Notes under the pieces: generated by a model | Databases searched by the model: none | The model's input: only the letters and a program-made list of their open reading frames with translations | Told to the model about the DNA's origin: nothing | Shown: piece after piece, positions 1 through 7,068 of the stretch | Numbering within the stretch: position 1 is the first letter of the stretch | Layout of the letters: each line of letters starts with the position of its first letter | Program-made: the position numbers and the translations under genes | Source: Verrucomicrobia subdivision 3 bacterium UBA7542 | GTDB lineage: Bacteria > Verrucomicrobiota > Verrucomicrobiia > Limisphaerales > UBA11358 | Direction: 5' to 3' | Assembly: GCA_002479245.1 (NCBI GenBank) | Contig: DLMG01000396.1 | Location: forward strand, 1 to 28,867 | Length of the DNA: 28,867 bases

Positions 1-175
1 AGTTACAGGATTGTATTACAGATGGACACGGATGGTAGGCTTCATCGACTTTGAAAGAATGTAAGGCCCGGGCATCAGGAACCGAGGCTTCCGGGTGCGC
101 TGGCGCGCCCGTCCTCCGCAGTAGCCTGCTACGGAGGGTGGAAGTAGCCAGTTATTAGATGGTGGACTCCAGGTT

Positions 176-565
176 TTAGACGGGAGCGAACCGGGCGATC
201 GCCGACCGCAGGGTCTCAAGTTCGAAAGGTTTGCAGATGAAGGAATCAATGCCACCCAGGGGGCAGGCGGAAGACTGAAATTTTTCAGGAAAGGCCGTCA
301 GCATCACGACGGCCTGCTTGGGTGAGCGCCTTTTGATGGCAGCGGCCAACTGATCACCTTTCATGTCCGGCATAAAGTAGTCGGTGAAAATCATGTCGAA
401 CTTGCCGGGCTCAAACATGGCCAGCGCTTGGGGACCGCTTTCGGCCTCGTCAACGACATAACCGTCGTCTTGGAGAAGCATCTGGACGGTCTGGCGGACG
501 AGAGGTTCGTCGTCCACGACCAGTATGTGTCTTTGCTGACAAGTGCGTTCGTTCATCATGGCCAC
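176..565 (-). CDS. Single-domain response regulator (CheY-like receiver)
   Basis: This 129-residue protein is a lone phosphoacceptor receiver domain with no output domain. It would take a phosphate from a sensor histidine kinase and act through protein contacts. Visible receiver hallmarks are the acidic pair D18-D19 after a hydrophobic strand (ILVVDDE), the phosphorylation site D62 in FTDYFMP, the switch Thr T90 in MLTA, and the invariant Lys K112 in CKPF. The length matches a complete receiver. The start at 565 is GTG; ATG codons at 559 and 556 lie in frame and are equally plausible because no strong ribosome-binding site decides. No kinase gene is adjacent, so the partner is unknown. The upstream side (566-966) is a repeat-filled gap. 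Confidence 0.9.
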   Translation of the reverse strand: MAMMNERTCQQRHILVVDDEPLVRQTVQMLLQDDGYVVDEAESGPQALAMFEPGKFDMIFTDYFMPDMKGDQLAAAIKRRSPKQAVVMLTAFPEKFQSSACPLGGIDSFICKPFELETLRSAIARFAPV

Positions 566-689
566 AAAAGGGCATTTTCCGTGCCAGTTTTTTTACCGCC
601 TGGCTTGGGCGTCGGCCATCGCTTTTGGGCATGTTGCCGTGTCCCATTTCTGGAGAACAACCGTGCTACAATCCGCCGATCCATTTTCA

Positions 690-800
690 CGCAAAGGCGC
701 GAAGCCGCAAAGGGATTTAACCGCGAAATACACAAACCACACGAAACGGTTTAACCACAAAAGATCGCAAAGGGCACAAAGATCCGAAACCAACTTTGTT
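690..800. repeat. Dispersed AAGAACGCAAAG/TTTGCG-word repeat
   Basis: This non-coding stretch is made of degenerate copies of words such as CGCAAAGG, TTTAACCGCGAAA and AACCACAAAAGATCGCAAAG. The same word family recurs at about ten other places in the window, in either orientation. The gap from 566 to 966 holds no gene I can support, only this repeat and the 861-914 repeat. Confidence 0.7.
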
Positions 801-860
801 TACTCCGTTACCTTCTGTTCGATGTCTTCAGCTGAATCCGCCGCACCAGCCGTTCTGCGT

Positions 861-914
861 CCTCTCCGCCTCGACCGGGGAGAGGATGGCCGGAGGCCAG
901 GTGAGGTGTCGAAC
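861..914. repeat. CTCTCC/GGAGAGG palindromic repeat, short copy
   Basis: The copy opens with CCTCTCCGCCTCG, contains the complementary arm GGGGAGAGG, and closes with AGGTGAGGTGTCGAAC. Exactly these opening and closing words bound the 129-nt segment inserted in the vsr-like gene at 5170-5298, which identifies both as members of one dispersed element family. Confidence 0.65.
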
Positions 915-1030
915 GCTTGGCCTTACACTTGAGCCTTTGGCCTTTAGAATTTAGCCATGCTAACTCGTGCTCCCAAATCCGCAGCACCCGTCAGTCTTGC
1001 CAGCCGATGGAAACTCATTAACCTGCCGTC

Positions 1031-1263
1031 ATGCCCGAATTGAGTCGTTTCTATGGAATCATCATCCGCATTTTCACGCGGTTTATCAAGGCGAAGAAAT
1101 CAAGGTGAACATCAACACTCTCGAAGTCATTGAGGGTGGCATGAGCCGGCGGGCGCAGGCGCTCGTCCTTGAATGGGCGGCATTGCATCGCACGGAACTG
1201 CGGCAGGCGTGGGACCTGGCCAGTCGCAATCAGGAGCCTTCCAAAATCCCGCCTTTGGAGTAG
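1031..1263 (+). pseudogene. DUF4160 protein, frameshifted by an internal deletion
   Basis: DUF4160 proteins are about 80 residues long and start MPELSRFYGIIIRM, followed by a PPHFHA segment. Here ATG at 1031 begins MPELSRFYGIIIR and runs to a stop at 1106-1108 after 25 residues. The rest of the domain (HHPHFHAVYQGEEIKVNI through EGGMSRRA and LEWAALHRTELRQAWDLA to the stop at 1261-1263) lies in another frame, so the middle residues are missing. The in-frame alternative is a GTG start at 967, giving 98 residues, but its first 30 residues do not resemble the family. The next gene is DUF2442, the usual partner of DUF4160; the pair is often treated as toxin-antitoxin-like, although its activity is not established here. 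A sequencing indel is an alternative cause. Confidence 0.7.
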
Positions 1264-1272
1264 AATAAGGAC

Positions 1273-1596
1273 ATGAATCGGATTGTTTCCGCCGAACCAC
1301 TGTCGGGCTGCCGGTTGAAGGTCACCTTCAACGACGGATTGAGCGGCATTTTTGCTGTCGAACCCCAGCGACGCGGCGGCGTGTTCCTGAAATTGCTGGA
1401 CGCAAAAACCTTCAATGCCGTCACCGTCAATCCCGACTTCGGCTGTGTGGAATGGCTGGGGGGCGTTGACCTTTGCCCCGACACGATGCATCAGGCGATA
1501 ACCGGTTCTGAATCGGAAAAGGAACTCCCTTTGGCTGCAGCTTTGCATGAAAAGGCAGAGCCGGCGAACAAGCCTTCCCGCAAACGGAAGAATTAA
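1273..1596 (+). CDS. DUF2442 domain protein
   Basis: This 107-residue protein has the DUF2442 pattern: an N-terminal strand pair with LKVTFNDGLSGIF, a central FNAVTVNPDFGCVEW and a closing LCPDTMHQA. The last 30 residues are a charged, Lys/Arg-rich tail (NKPSRKRKN) outside the domain. DUF2442 genes commonly follow DUF4160 genes, as here with a gap of 9 nt, which suggests one transcript and a joint role. The molecular function is unknown; an antitoxin-like role is only an inference from pairing. AAGG at 1267-1270 is unusually close to the ATG. With its partner broken upstream, this gene may be an orphan. Confidence 0.85.
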   Translation: MNRIVSAEPLSGCRLKVTFNDGLSGIFAVEPQRRGGVFLKLLDAKTFNAVTVNPDFGCVEWLGGVDLCPDTMHQAITGSESEKELPLAAALHEKAEPANKPSRKRKN

Positions 1597-1704
1597 ACCG
1601 TTTATTTGCGCTTATCAGCGCTGACCTGCCGCGACGGGCGCGAGCACGGCGGTTGCTGTCAGTTTGACCTCTGGCCTGCAAGAGCTTGGGGAACTGGCGA
1701 AGAG

Positions 1705-3411
1705 CTAGGATTTGGGCAACGTCACTCGCGTGTACCGGATGTGGCGGACGCGACTGGCGGATGCCTTCACTTCCGTCACCTCGGATGCCGGGTTCCGCGT
1801 GAATTCGAGGACTATTCCCATGCCCTCTGCATCGAAGCGGTCCGCTCCGCTTGGCAGGAAATGGAGCCAGGTTCCCGAACGCTGGCGGTTCGCCAGTTTT
1901 CCGTCGTGGATTTCGAGGTGAGCCACGATCTGAAGTTCCTCGCTCCAATAGTCGCCGACGTAAGCCGCGAGGCGGGCAGGCGTGGAATCCGACGGGTTCA
2001 ATTTCGGCGCGTTGATGCCACGATAGAGCAGATGCGTAACCTCCCCGGAGTTTTCGCGGACAAATTCAACGGCCGCCCCGTAGGCCTCAACGAAGAAATT
2101 GGTGTCGGATATCGGCGTCATCTTGAACTTGTCTTCGCGGGTCGCCTGCGCCATGAGCTGATCCCCTTCACGCGTAATGGTAAGCAGCCAGCCGGGACGC
2201 AATCGGTACGTGCCCAGGAAAGCATCCCAGGTGGCGGGATCGGCTTTCACGGCGGCGGGCGGCTTGGCGGGCGATTGGGCGGGCGGCTTGGCGGGCGAAT
2301 TGCCAAGGTAAAGGTCGGCGATTTTAACGGCCAGTCCGTGGGTGTCCATGTTGCCCGCGTTCGAGAGGATGGCTACCGCAAATCTCTTTTCCGGAACGCG
2401 CATCACGTAACTTCGGTACCCTGCCCAACTGCCTCCATGGCTGATCATCGGACTCCCGTGATAATCACCCAGGCCAACACCGAAGCCGTAATCCACCTTC
2501 GCGCCTCCGTTCAATTTTCCCGGCTGGTGCATCATCTCGATGGCAGCCTTTCCGCCGACGCGCGCGGTTTCGAAATTGAGCAGCCACCTGCCCATGTCTT
2601 CGGCGGTGATGAAAAGGGAGCTTGAGCCTTGTGCCGACAACTGGCTGTCCACCCGGTGGAATTTTCCCTGGTCGCGGGGAGCATAAGAATCGGCGCAGTT
2701 CGCCACGACCTCGGCGGGGTTGTCGCAGACCAGCGTGTGCTTCATCCCCAGCGGTTGGAACAAGTTTGCGTCGGTCCAGGCCCGAAACGATTGTCCCGTG
2801 ACTTTGGCGACCGCAGCCGCCAGCAGGTTGTAGCCGGTGTTGGAATATTGGTGTTCCTCGCCCGGGGCGAAATCCAGCTCACGCTGGCGCCGGACCATTT
2901 CGAGGATCATGTCCAGGGTTATCGGCCCTTTCATGTCCAGACCCGAAAAGCGGAGCGTTTCCGGCCAATCGCGCAGGCCGCTCGTGTGATGCAGGAGATT
3001 CCCGATCGTGATCGGCTTCCCGAAATCCGGCACGTCGGGAAGATACTTTCGGATGTCGTCATCGGGGGAGAGTTTCCCCTGCTGAACGAGCATCGCCACG
3101 GACAGTCCGGTGAATTGTTTGGCGACCGAGGCGACATCAAAAGGCGTTTTTGGGGTGATGGGGATGCGGTGCTCGAGGTTCGCGTAACCGTAACCGTGCT
3201 GATACACGACGGCGCCGTCTTTGACGATCACGACGGCGGCACCCGGCGAATCGGCTCGATCCCATTGGGCGAACAACTGATCGACTTTCGCGGTGTCCCG
3301 GGCACGGACATCGCCCGCGGCGGCGAGCAGGCAAATTCCCAGTGCGCTTGCCGCCAGGCAGCGGGAAGTGTTTGATCGTGGAGCAGTCATCTGGCGACGC
3401 ATTGTAGGCAA
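1705..3411 (-). CDS. Secreted serine hydrolase, class C beta-lactamase / PBP-like
   Basis: This 568-residue exported enzyme belongs to the beta-lactamase/D-alanyl-D-alanine carboxypeptidase superfamily (Pfam Beta-lactamase). A signal peptide (CLAASALGICLLAAA) covers roughly residues 18-34. The three catalytic motifs are present: S95-V-A-K98 with the nucleophile, Y189-S-N191, and H325-G-G327 in place of KTG, as in many esterase or peptidase members. After the catalytic domain comes a Pro/Ala linker with a duplicated SPAKPP unit near residues 373-388, encoded by a short GC-rich tandem repeat at 2255-2300, then a C-terminal region of about 170 residues resembling the lipocalin-like tails of such hydrolases. 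Likely substrates are D-amino-acid peptides or esters; antibiotic hydrolysis cannot be read from the sequence. It stands alone on the minus strand. Confidence 0.9.
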   Translation of the reverse strand: MPTMRRQMTAPRSNTSRCLAASALGICLLAAAGDVRARDTAKVDQLFAQWDRADSPGAAVVIVKDGAVVYQHGYGYANLEHRIPITPKTPFDVASVAKQFTGLSVAMLVQQGKLSPDDDIRKYLPDVPDFGKPITIGNLLHHTSGLRDWPETLRFSGLDMKGPITLDMILEMVRRQRELDFAPGEEHQYSNTGYNLLAAAVAKVTGQSFRAWTDANLFQPLGMKHTLVCDNPAEVVANCADSYAPRDQGKFHRVDSQLSAQGSSSLFITAEDMGRWLLNFETARVGGKAAIEMMHQPGKLNGGAKVDYGFGVGLGDYHGSPMISHGGSWAGYRSYVMRVPEKRFAVAILSNAGNMDTHGLAVKIADLYLGNSPAKPPAQSPAKPPAAVKADPATWDAFLGTYRLRPGWLLTITREGDQLMAQATREDKFKMTPISDTNFFVEAYGAAVEFVRENSGEVTHLLYRGINAPKLNPSDSTPARLAAYVGDYWSEELQIVAHLEIHDGKLANRQRSGTWLHFLPSGADRFDAEGMGIVLEFTRNPASEVTEVKASASRVRHIRYTRVTLPKS

Positions 3412-3519
3412 AGGTCGCTGCCATTCCCAGCGCGAATAAGCGCGAACAACCTGACGGATGCTGGTGAAACCTGATCAACAGCCCAGCGCCCGCCGGATCC
3501 GCCGCACCAGCCTGTCCAC

Positions 3520-3600
3520 ATTGGATGTTCGATGTTCGATGTTCCCCAGCGTGTGAGACAAAATCTTTTACGCCGCTCACCGCGTGCTCGCGATCCATCG
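3520..3600 (-). repeat. Mosaic repeat copy: hairpin plus ACATCGAACATCCAA words
   Basis: Read on the minus strand, this gap carries the hairpin module (GTAAAAGATTTTGTCTC core) followed by TGGGG and then repeated AACATCGAACATCGAAC words. The same order occurs at 21671-21730 and 27575-27660 on the plus strand. The outer stem is degenerate in this copy. Confidence 0.7.
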
Positions 3601-3604
3601 AAGT

Positions 3605-4636
3605 TTATGGTCCAGGTCCAACGACGTGAAAATTATCAGGCGGGAGAAGGCGGTGGTTTGGTTCAAATCCTGATAAATCATACGTCGCAAGCTGATAATC
3701 GCTTCCAGAATTACAGATGGTGGAAAGGTGATGCATGGCCGCGTTTATGTCCGGGATATAGCAAGCAGCATCGGGGGCAGTGGTCGGCGAATCGTATTCG
3801 CTGATGTAAACCAGATTTGTGCCAACCAGGGCCATTATCGGACAACCGCTATCTCCACCTATATGCGCCCGGTTTCCGTTGGTTCCCAGCCAGATGGCAC
3901 TGTCATCATTAAAATAGACCAGGTGAAACATGCCATTATAAGCCGACATTTGCCAAAGTGCGGGCTTAACGGCTCGCCACTGGTCACAAACAACCAATTG
4001 AACTTGCCCGCTCAACCCCGGCAGGATCAATTCCGGCAAATAATTCGTATAGCCGAAGGGCAAGACGGTAAAGGGATGTACCGTAGGCGGCAAATCCGCA
4101 TTCAAAATTCCCACATCCAGATCAACATTGGAAAGTTCAACCACTCCAATCAACCAACGCACCACGTTGGAACCTTGATCATCGATGAACAATAAATTCT
4201 GGTCATTGGTATTGCCGGCGCCGAGCATGTGGTCAACCGTTAGAATATGGCGTGGAGATATGGCAAAGAACCCTCCTTGCCCGGTTAATTTATAAGCATT
4301 CGTACCACCGGTGACGGCGGTGGCAAATCTTTGCGGTATGGCCGTGATTTCCCGTGCAAAATGCAACCAAAAATTCGTATTCCTGACCAAGGGTTGAGTC
4401 GTTGACCAATTCGTTGATGTGACATCCGCTGAATTTCCATCAGGATACTGCAACAAACACGGATTGGTTAAAAATATCGATTCCGCCCCATTATTGCCCA
4501 ATGGGTTGGCCCCCCAGTGGTTCGTCTGAGCGATTGAATTTGTTCTTATATTAAAGGACAAATCCACCAGCGTTTGGGCTGAAAGGCAGATTGGGGAAAA
4601 CAAGGCGAGGACCGATATAAAAACGCATCTATTCAT
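3605..4636 (-). CDS. Secreted trypsin-like serine protease
   Basis: This 343-residue protein has a short signal peptide (MNRCVFISVLALFSPICLSA). Its core fits the chymotrypsin fold: a putative catalytic His H136 in ILTVDHML, an Asp D174 in NVDLDVGIL, and the nucleophile S263 in IGGDSGCPI, which is the GDSG signature. Order and spacing are as expected for this fold. The protein would act outside the cytoplasm; its substrate is unknown. The gene is noticeably richer in A+T than its flanks (many AAT, ATT and AAA codons), which may mean acquisition or different selection. It is followed on its 3' side by the mosaic repeat and by the serine hydrolase on the same strand, but nothing shows co-transcription. 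Confidence 0.75.
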   Translation of the reverse strand: MNRCVFISVLALFSPICLSAQTLVDLSFNIRTNSIAQTNHWGANPLGNNGAESIFLTNPCLLQYPDGNSADVTSTNWSTTQPLVRNTNFWLHFAREITAIPQRFATAVTGGTNAYKLTGQGGFFAISPRHILTVDHMLGAGNTNDQNLLFIDDQGSNVVRWLIGVVELSNVDLDVGILNADLPPTVHPFTVLPFGYTNYLPELILPGLSGQVQLVVCDQWRAVKPALWQMSAYNGMFHLVYFNDDSAIWLGTNGNRAHIGGDSGCPIMALVGTNLVYISEYDSPTTAPDAACYIPDINAAMHHLSTICNSGSDYQLATYDLSGFEPNHRLLPPDNFHVVGPGP

Positions 4637-4870
4637 GTTGCTGAACGTCTATGTTTCCCGGGACCAGCTGGTGACCATGCCCCCATCCGGGTTGATTGAG
4701 AGCGCAATCACCAGGAGGCGGCAAAAGGCTCTTGAAATGACTGGCTTCATTGATCGTTTCCATCTTATGCCTCTAACCAGCAGGAAACCAGCAGAATCCG
4801 AGCCACGCCGGGGCAACGTTGGCATCTCTCAACGGTGCATCCGGTGTGCCCGGAAGCGGTTTACAGATTA

Positions 4871-5015
4871 TTTAACCACAAAGAACGCAGAGATCGCAAA
4901 GCCGGCCAGTCCATTTCCACAGAAGGAAACAAAGGGAACAAAGTTTGAAAACCGCCTTCGTTTGCTTCTGTTGATGTTCCTTTTCTCTGTGTTCTTTGCG
5001 TTCTTTGCGGTTAAA
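4871..5015. repeat. TTTGCG-word element with inverted ends
   Basis: The left end reads TTTAACCACAAAGAACGCAG and the right end is TTCTTTGCGTTCTTTGCGG followed by TTAAA, so the two ends are imperfect inverted copies around a non-coding core. The right end stops just before the vsr-like gene starts. Upstream, 4637-4870 holds nothing I recognise. Confidence 0.6.
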
Positions 5016-5023
5016 TTCCCGTC

Positions 5024-5584
5024 GTGAATCGGGACCGCCTGACTAAAGCTCGTCGTTCGTGGAACATGTCGCGTATTCGTGGCAAACATACATCGCCAGA
5101 AAAAGTCGTTCGGTCCCTGTTGCGCCGAATGGGTTACCGCTTTCGCCTGCACGTCCGCATCCCTGTTATCCTCTCCGCCTCGCCCGGGGACTTGAGTTGC
5201 CTGGGAAGCAACGAAAGGAATTCGCCGAAGGCGGAGGCCCACTACGGGCCGAGCGAGCGGGCGCGAGCGAGTCATTGGAAAAAGGTGAGGTGTCGAACTC
5301 CGCGATTCATCACTCCCGACATCGTCCTGTCCAAGCACAAGATTGCGATATTTGTCCACGGCTGTTTCTGGCATCGGCATCGCGGTTGTCGGAACTGCAC
5401 CACGCCCACGCACCGGCGCGAATGGTGGCTGGCCAAACTCAACGGCAACGCCGCCCGCGACAAGCTGCATCAGCGGGCCCTGCGCAAACTCGGCTGGCAC
5501 CCGATGGTGATTTGGGAGTGTGAGACCGAAAAACCAAAGGGACTGGACCGCCTCGGCCGGAAACTCCCGAAACGGATTGGTTGA
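5024..5584 (+). CDS. vsr: Very-short-patch-repair (Vsr) type endonuclease with an in-frame repeat insertion
   Basis: Vsr nicks DNA next to T:G mismatches created by deamination of 5-methylcytosine. The 186-residue product shows the family start (WNMSRIRGKHTSPEKVVRSL, with E26), the catalytic Asp D99 in TPDIVLSKHK, and the signature IFVHGCFWHRH (H112, C114, H117), then CRNC, a KLNGNAARDK helix and the terminal MVIWECE strand. Normal members have only about seven residues between RLH and PDIV; here about 54 intervene (residues 44-97). The 129 nt at 5170-5298 explain most of this and match a dispersed repeat. The catalytic residues are intact, so the protein could remain active if the loop is tolerated. 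A cytosine-5 methyltransferase, the expected partner, lies about 5 kb downstream. The start could be later, at M15 (MSRIRG). Confidence 0.85.
   Translation: MNRDRLTKARRSWNMSRIRGKHTSPEKVVRSLLRRMGYRFRLHVRIPVILSASPGDLSCLGSNERNSPKAEAHYGPSERARASHWKKVRCRTPRFITPDIVLSKHKIAIFVHGCFWHRHRGCRNCTTPTHRREWWLAKLNGNAARDKLHQRALRKLGWHPMVIWECETEKPKGLDRLGRKLPKRIG
5170..5298 (+). repeat. Dispersed repeat inserted inside the vsr reading frame
   Basis: This 129-nt segment (exactly 43 codons) begins CCTCTCCGCCTCG and ends AGGTGAGGTGTCGAAC, the same ends as the 861-914 repeat, but with a longer interior holding GAGCGAGCGGGCGCGAGCG. It adds residues to Vsr without a stop or frameshift, like intragenic palindromic elements known in Rickettsia. 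Confidence 0.65.
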
Positions 5585-5597
5585 CCCATTCCGCCAT

Positions 5598-5660
5598 TCC
5601 GCGTCCACGAATCCGCGACATGACTTCGGAGCGGTTCCGTTTGGAAAAGATATCGGCCAT
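5598..5660 (-). pseudogene. 5'-end fossil of a vsr-like gene (copy 1)
   Basis: The minus strand from 5660 encodes MADIFSKRNRSEVMSRIRG, the typical amino terminus of Vsr-family endonucleases, then loses similarity after about 21 codons. No catalytic part follows. It lies tail to tail with the intact-looking vsr gene. Confidence 0.7.
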
Positions 5661-5732
5661 GACTACAAGACCTTGAAGCTAATTCCGCCAATTTGCACGA
5701 ATTCAATTCGCGTTAATTCGCGCCATCCGTGT

Positions 5733-5774
5733 CTCACCTCCGCCCGTTTCGCTTTGGTGAAAACGTCTGGCATC
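5733..5774 (-). pseudogene. 5'-end fossil of a vsr-like gene (copy 2)
   Basis: The minus strand from 5774 encodes MPDVFTKAKRAEVR, again a Vsr amino terminus, and stops resembling the family after about 14 codons. It sits about 40 nt before the hicB-like gene on the opposite strand. Confidence 0.6.
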
Positions 5775-5814
5775 AACCATCCTCCTTTACGTCCAATGCA
5801 AAACAGGTTACGTG

Positions 5815-6042
5815 ATGCCCGTTATGATCGTTCCACTCTCGCAAGTGCAGCTTCGACAGGATGAAGACGGCGTGTGGATTGCCAAATCCGCCCTGCTGCC
5901 CGGCTGCCACGCGCACGGGCGCGACCGTGGCGAGGCCACCCTTCGATTCCAACAGGCGGCCAAGGCGCACTTGGAAGCTTTGCTCGAAACCGGACGCCCC
6001 ATCCCGTCCGCCTTCCGCGACAAATTCGTCCTCGCCGCCTGA
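5815..6042 (+). CDS. hicB: HicB-family antitoxin
   Basis: This product of about 75 residues matches the HicB partial RNase-H-like antitoxin pattern: a strand with QVQLRQDEDGVWIAKSALLPGCHAHG, then a helix with GEATLRFQQAAKAHLEALLE and the closing GRPIPSAF. HicB binds and neutralises the mRNA-cleaving toxin HicA. It is a short form without a visible C-terminal DNA-binding domain, so autoregulation may be weak or absent. An in-frame GTG at 5812 precedes the chosen ATG; another ATG at 5824 is possible. The hicA-like frame follows after 3 nt but is truncated, so this antitoxin may be an orphan. Confidence 0.8.
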   Translation: MPVMIVPLSQVQLRQDEDGVWIAKSALLPGCHAHGRDRGEATLRFQQAAKAHLEALLETGRPIPSAFRDKFVLAA

Positions 6043-6045
6043 CCT

Positions 6046-6144
6046 GTGGGCAAATATCCCTCCTGGAACTGCCGCCAGCTTGACCGTCGTCTGCGTGAGA
6101 TTGGCTGCGAACTCCTCCGCACCACCGGGAGCCACCGGCATTAA
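6046..6144 (+). pseudogene. hicA: HicA toxin, truncated
   Basis: From GTG 6046 the frame encodes 32 residues, VGKYPSWNCRQLDRRL then REIGCELLRTTGSHRH, and stops. This is the first half of HicA, a small double-stranded-RNA-binding-fold ribonuclease of usually 60-80 residues. The conserved GSH with the catalytic His is reached, but the following strand and helix are missing. The stop is 1 nt from the end of the convergent mazF-like gene, suggesting that the 3' half was lost where the two modules joined. It is too short for routine ORF calling. It is probably inactive. Confidence 0.75.
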
Positions 6145-6145
6145 G

Positions 6146-6460
6146 TCAAAGGTTCAAGCGCTGACTCAGGGCGTCTCGCACGTGATGCATTTCCTCGGCT
6201 GTGAGCACGCCCAATCTGCGCTCCAGCTTGACAGTGGAAATGGTTTGAATCTGTTGTAAATGGAACGCACCCGGTTTCAAAAAGGATTTTGGAATGCCCA
6301 ACTCCCAGCGATTGCCGCGCAAAGCGGTGGTGTGAAGCAGAACGGTGACGAGGTCAAGTTCATCGCTTGCTGGATTGCCAGTCAGCAACAAGGCTGGCCG
6401 CACCTTGGCAGCCATCCCGAAGTCAACCAGCCAGACCTCACCGGGATTGATGGCGGCCAT
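6146..6460 (-). CDS. MazF/PemK-family toxin (endoribonuclease)
   Basis: This 104-residue protein has the PemK/MazF hallmarks: the opening GEVWLVDFG, the conserved Arg-Pro in AAKVRPALLL, a central LVTVLLHTTALRGNRWELGI, and the QTISTVKLERRLGVLTAEE segment whose Thr and basic residues belong to the RNase site. MazF toxins cleave mRNA at short sequences and are held in check by an upstream antitoxin. The start at 6460 overlaps the upstream antitoxin-like gene by 23 nt, the classic coupled arrangement. The length is normal and nothing looks broken. Confidence 0.88.
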   Translation of the reverse strand: MAAINPGEVWLVDFGMAAKVRPALLLTGNPASDELDLVTVLLHTTALRGNRWELGIPKSFLKPGAFHLQQIQTISTVKLERRLGVLTAEEMHHVRDALSQRLNL

Positions 6461-6626
6461 CTTCGTCCTCCATGCGGTCGAACATCATCGCGCCTTCCTG
6501 TGCCGTCTGATTGCAAAGTGCCACATCTGGATTTTCATTGGCAATCGCCAGAAGCACGTCCCGGATGGCCCGCCGGTCGGCCTCGGTGAGCTTGGGCAAT
6601 TCCTTCATGATTTCGAGCGCACTCAT
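6438..6626 (-). CDS. Antitoxin-like small protein upstream of MazF
   Basis: This 62-residue acidic protein begins MSALEIMKELPKLTEADRRA, a form common in small addiction-module antitoxins of the 'prevent host death'-adjacent type, and ends in an acidic, disordered-looking tail (MFDRMEDEDGRHQSR) that could wrap a MazF dimer. No AbrB-type DNA-binding domain is evident, so it is not a classical MazE. Its role is inferred from the 23-nt overlap with the toxin gene and its size. Confidence 0.7.
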   Translation of the reverse strand: MSALEIMKELPKLTEADRRAIRDVLLAIANENPDVALCNQTAQEGAMMFDRMEDEDGRHQSR

Positions 6627-6780
6627 GCTGGCAATTTAACCGGCAAAACCGGAAATGTCAGGCATAAAGTTCAACCACAAAACAGGCGATCCACCTCGTG
6701 TCACCCGTCACTTGCCTGCCGAGCCGAAGCTTCGCCGCGAAGGAGGGAAGCGAAGGCTGGTCACCCGTCACACCCATCAC

Positions 6781-6885
6781 CCGCCGCATCAGCCGCGCCA
6801 GCGCCAGTTCCGTGTCCCGGTTGCCGCGCGAACGAATCCGCGGCATGACTTCGGAACGTTTCGTTTTGGAAAAGACATCAGCCAT
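6781..6885 (-). pseudogene. 5'-end fossil of a vsr-like gene (copy 3, longest)
   Basis: The minus strand from 6885 encodes MADVFSKTKRSEVMPRIRS and then RGNRDTELALARLMRR, about 35 codons of a Vsr amino terminus. It then runs into GTGACGGGTGAC-type repeat words (about 6700-6790) and never reaches PDIV or the HGCFWH motif. The gap from 6627 to 7068 contains only this fossil, copy 4 and repeats. Confidence 0.72.
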
Positions 6886-6980
6886 ACTTTAGCCTTTCTT
6901 GCCGCGCCATAGCTTCTGAGCGACGGCTGGAGCCTTTAGAATTCCCTGTCCACCATAGCCATGGCGACGGTGGAAGCCTT

Positions 6981-7019
6981 CGTTTCCATCCGCTTCGCCT
7001 TGGTGAAAACGTCAGCCAT
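6981..7019 (-). pseudogene. 5'-end fossil of a vsr-like gene (copy 4)
   Basis: The minus strand from 7019 encodes MADVFTKAKRMET before similarity ends. It is followed on the plus strand by words of the ACGGATGGACACGGATTAAC repeat family (7024-7062), which abut the nuclease gene. Confidence 0.6.
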
Positions 7020-7068
7020 TTTAATTCAACCACGGATGGACACGGATTAACGCGAATTCCGTGAATTA

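Noticed and set aside
967..1263. Single intact 98-residue DUF4160 protein from GTG 967
   Set aside because: The first 30 residues do not look like the family, whereas the true family start lies at 1031 in another frame; a frameshifted gene explains both.
2255..2300. Stand-alone GC-rich tandem repeat
   Set aside because: It encodes the SPAKPP linker of the serine hydrolase and needs no other explanation.
1606..3375. Long plus-strand open frames opposite the serine hydrolase
   Set aside because: They are antisense shadows of a gene with clear catalytic motifs.
4635..5027. A 130-residue plus-strand protein
   Set aside because: Its second half is the translated TTTGCG-word repeat and the first half has no recognisable features.
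5439..5660. A 73-residue protein on the minus strand
   Set aside because: Only its first 21 codons resemble Vsr; the rest is antisense to the vsr gene, so it is a fossil.
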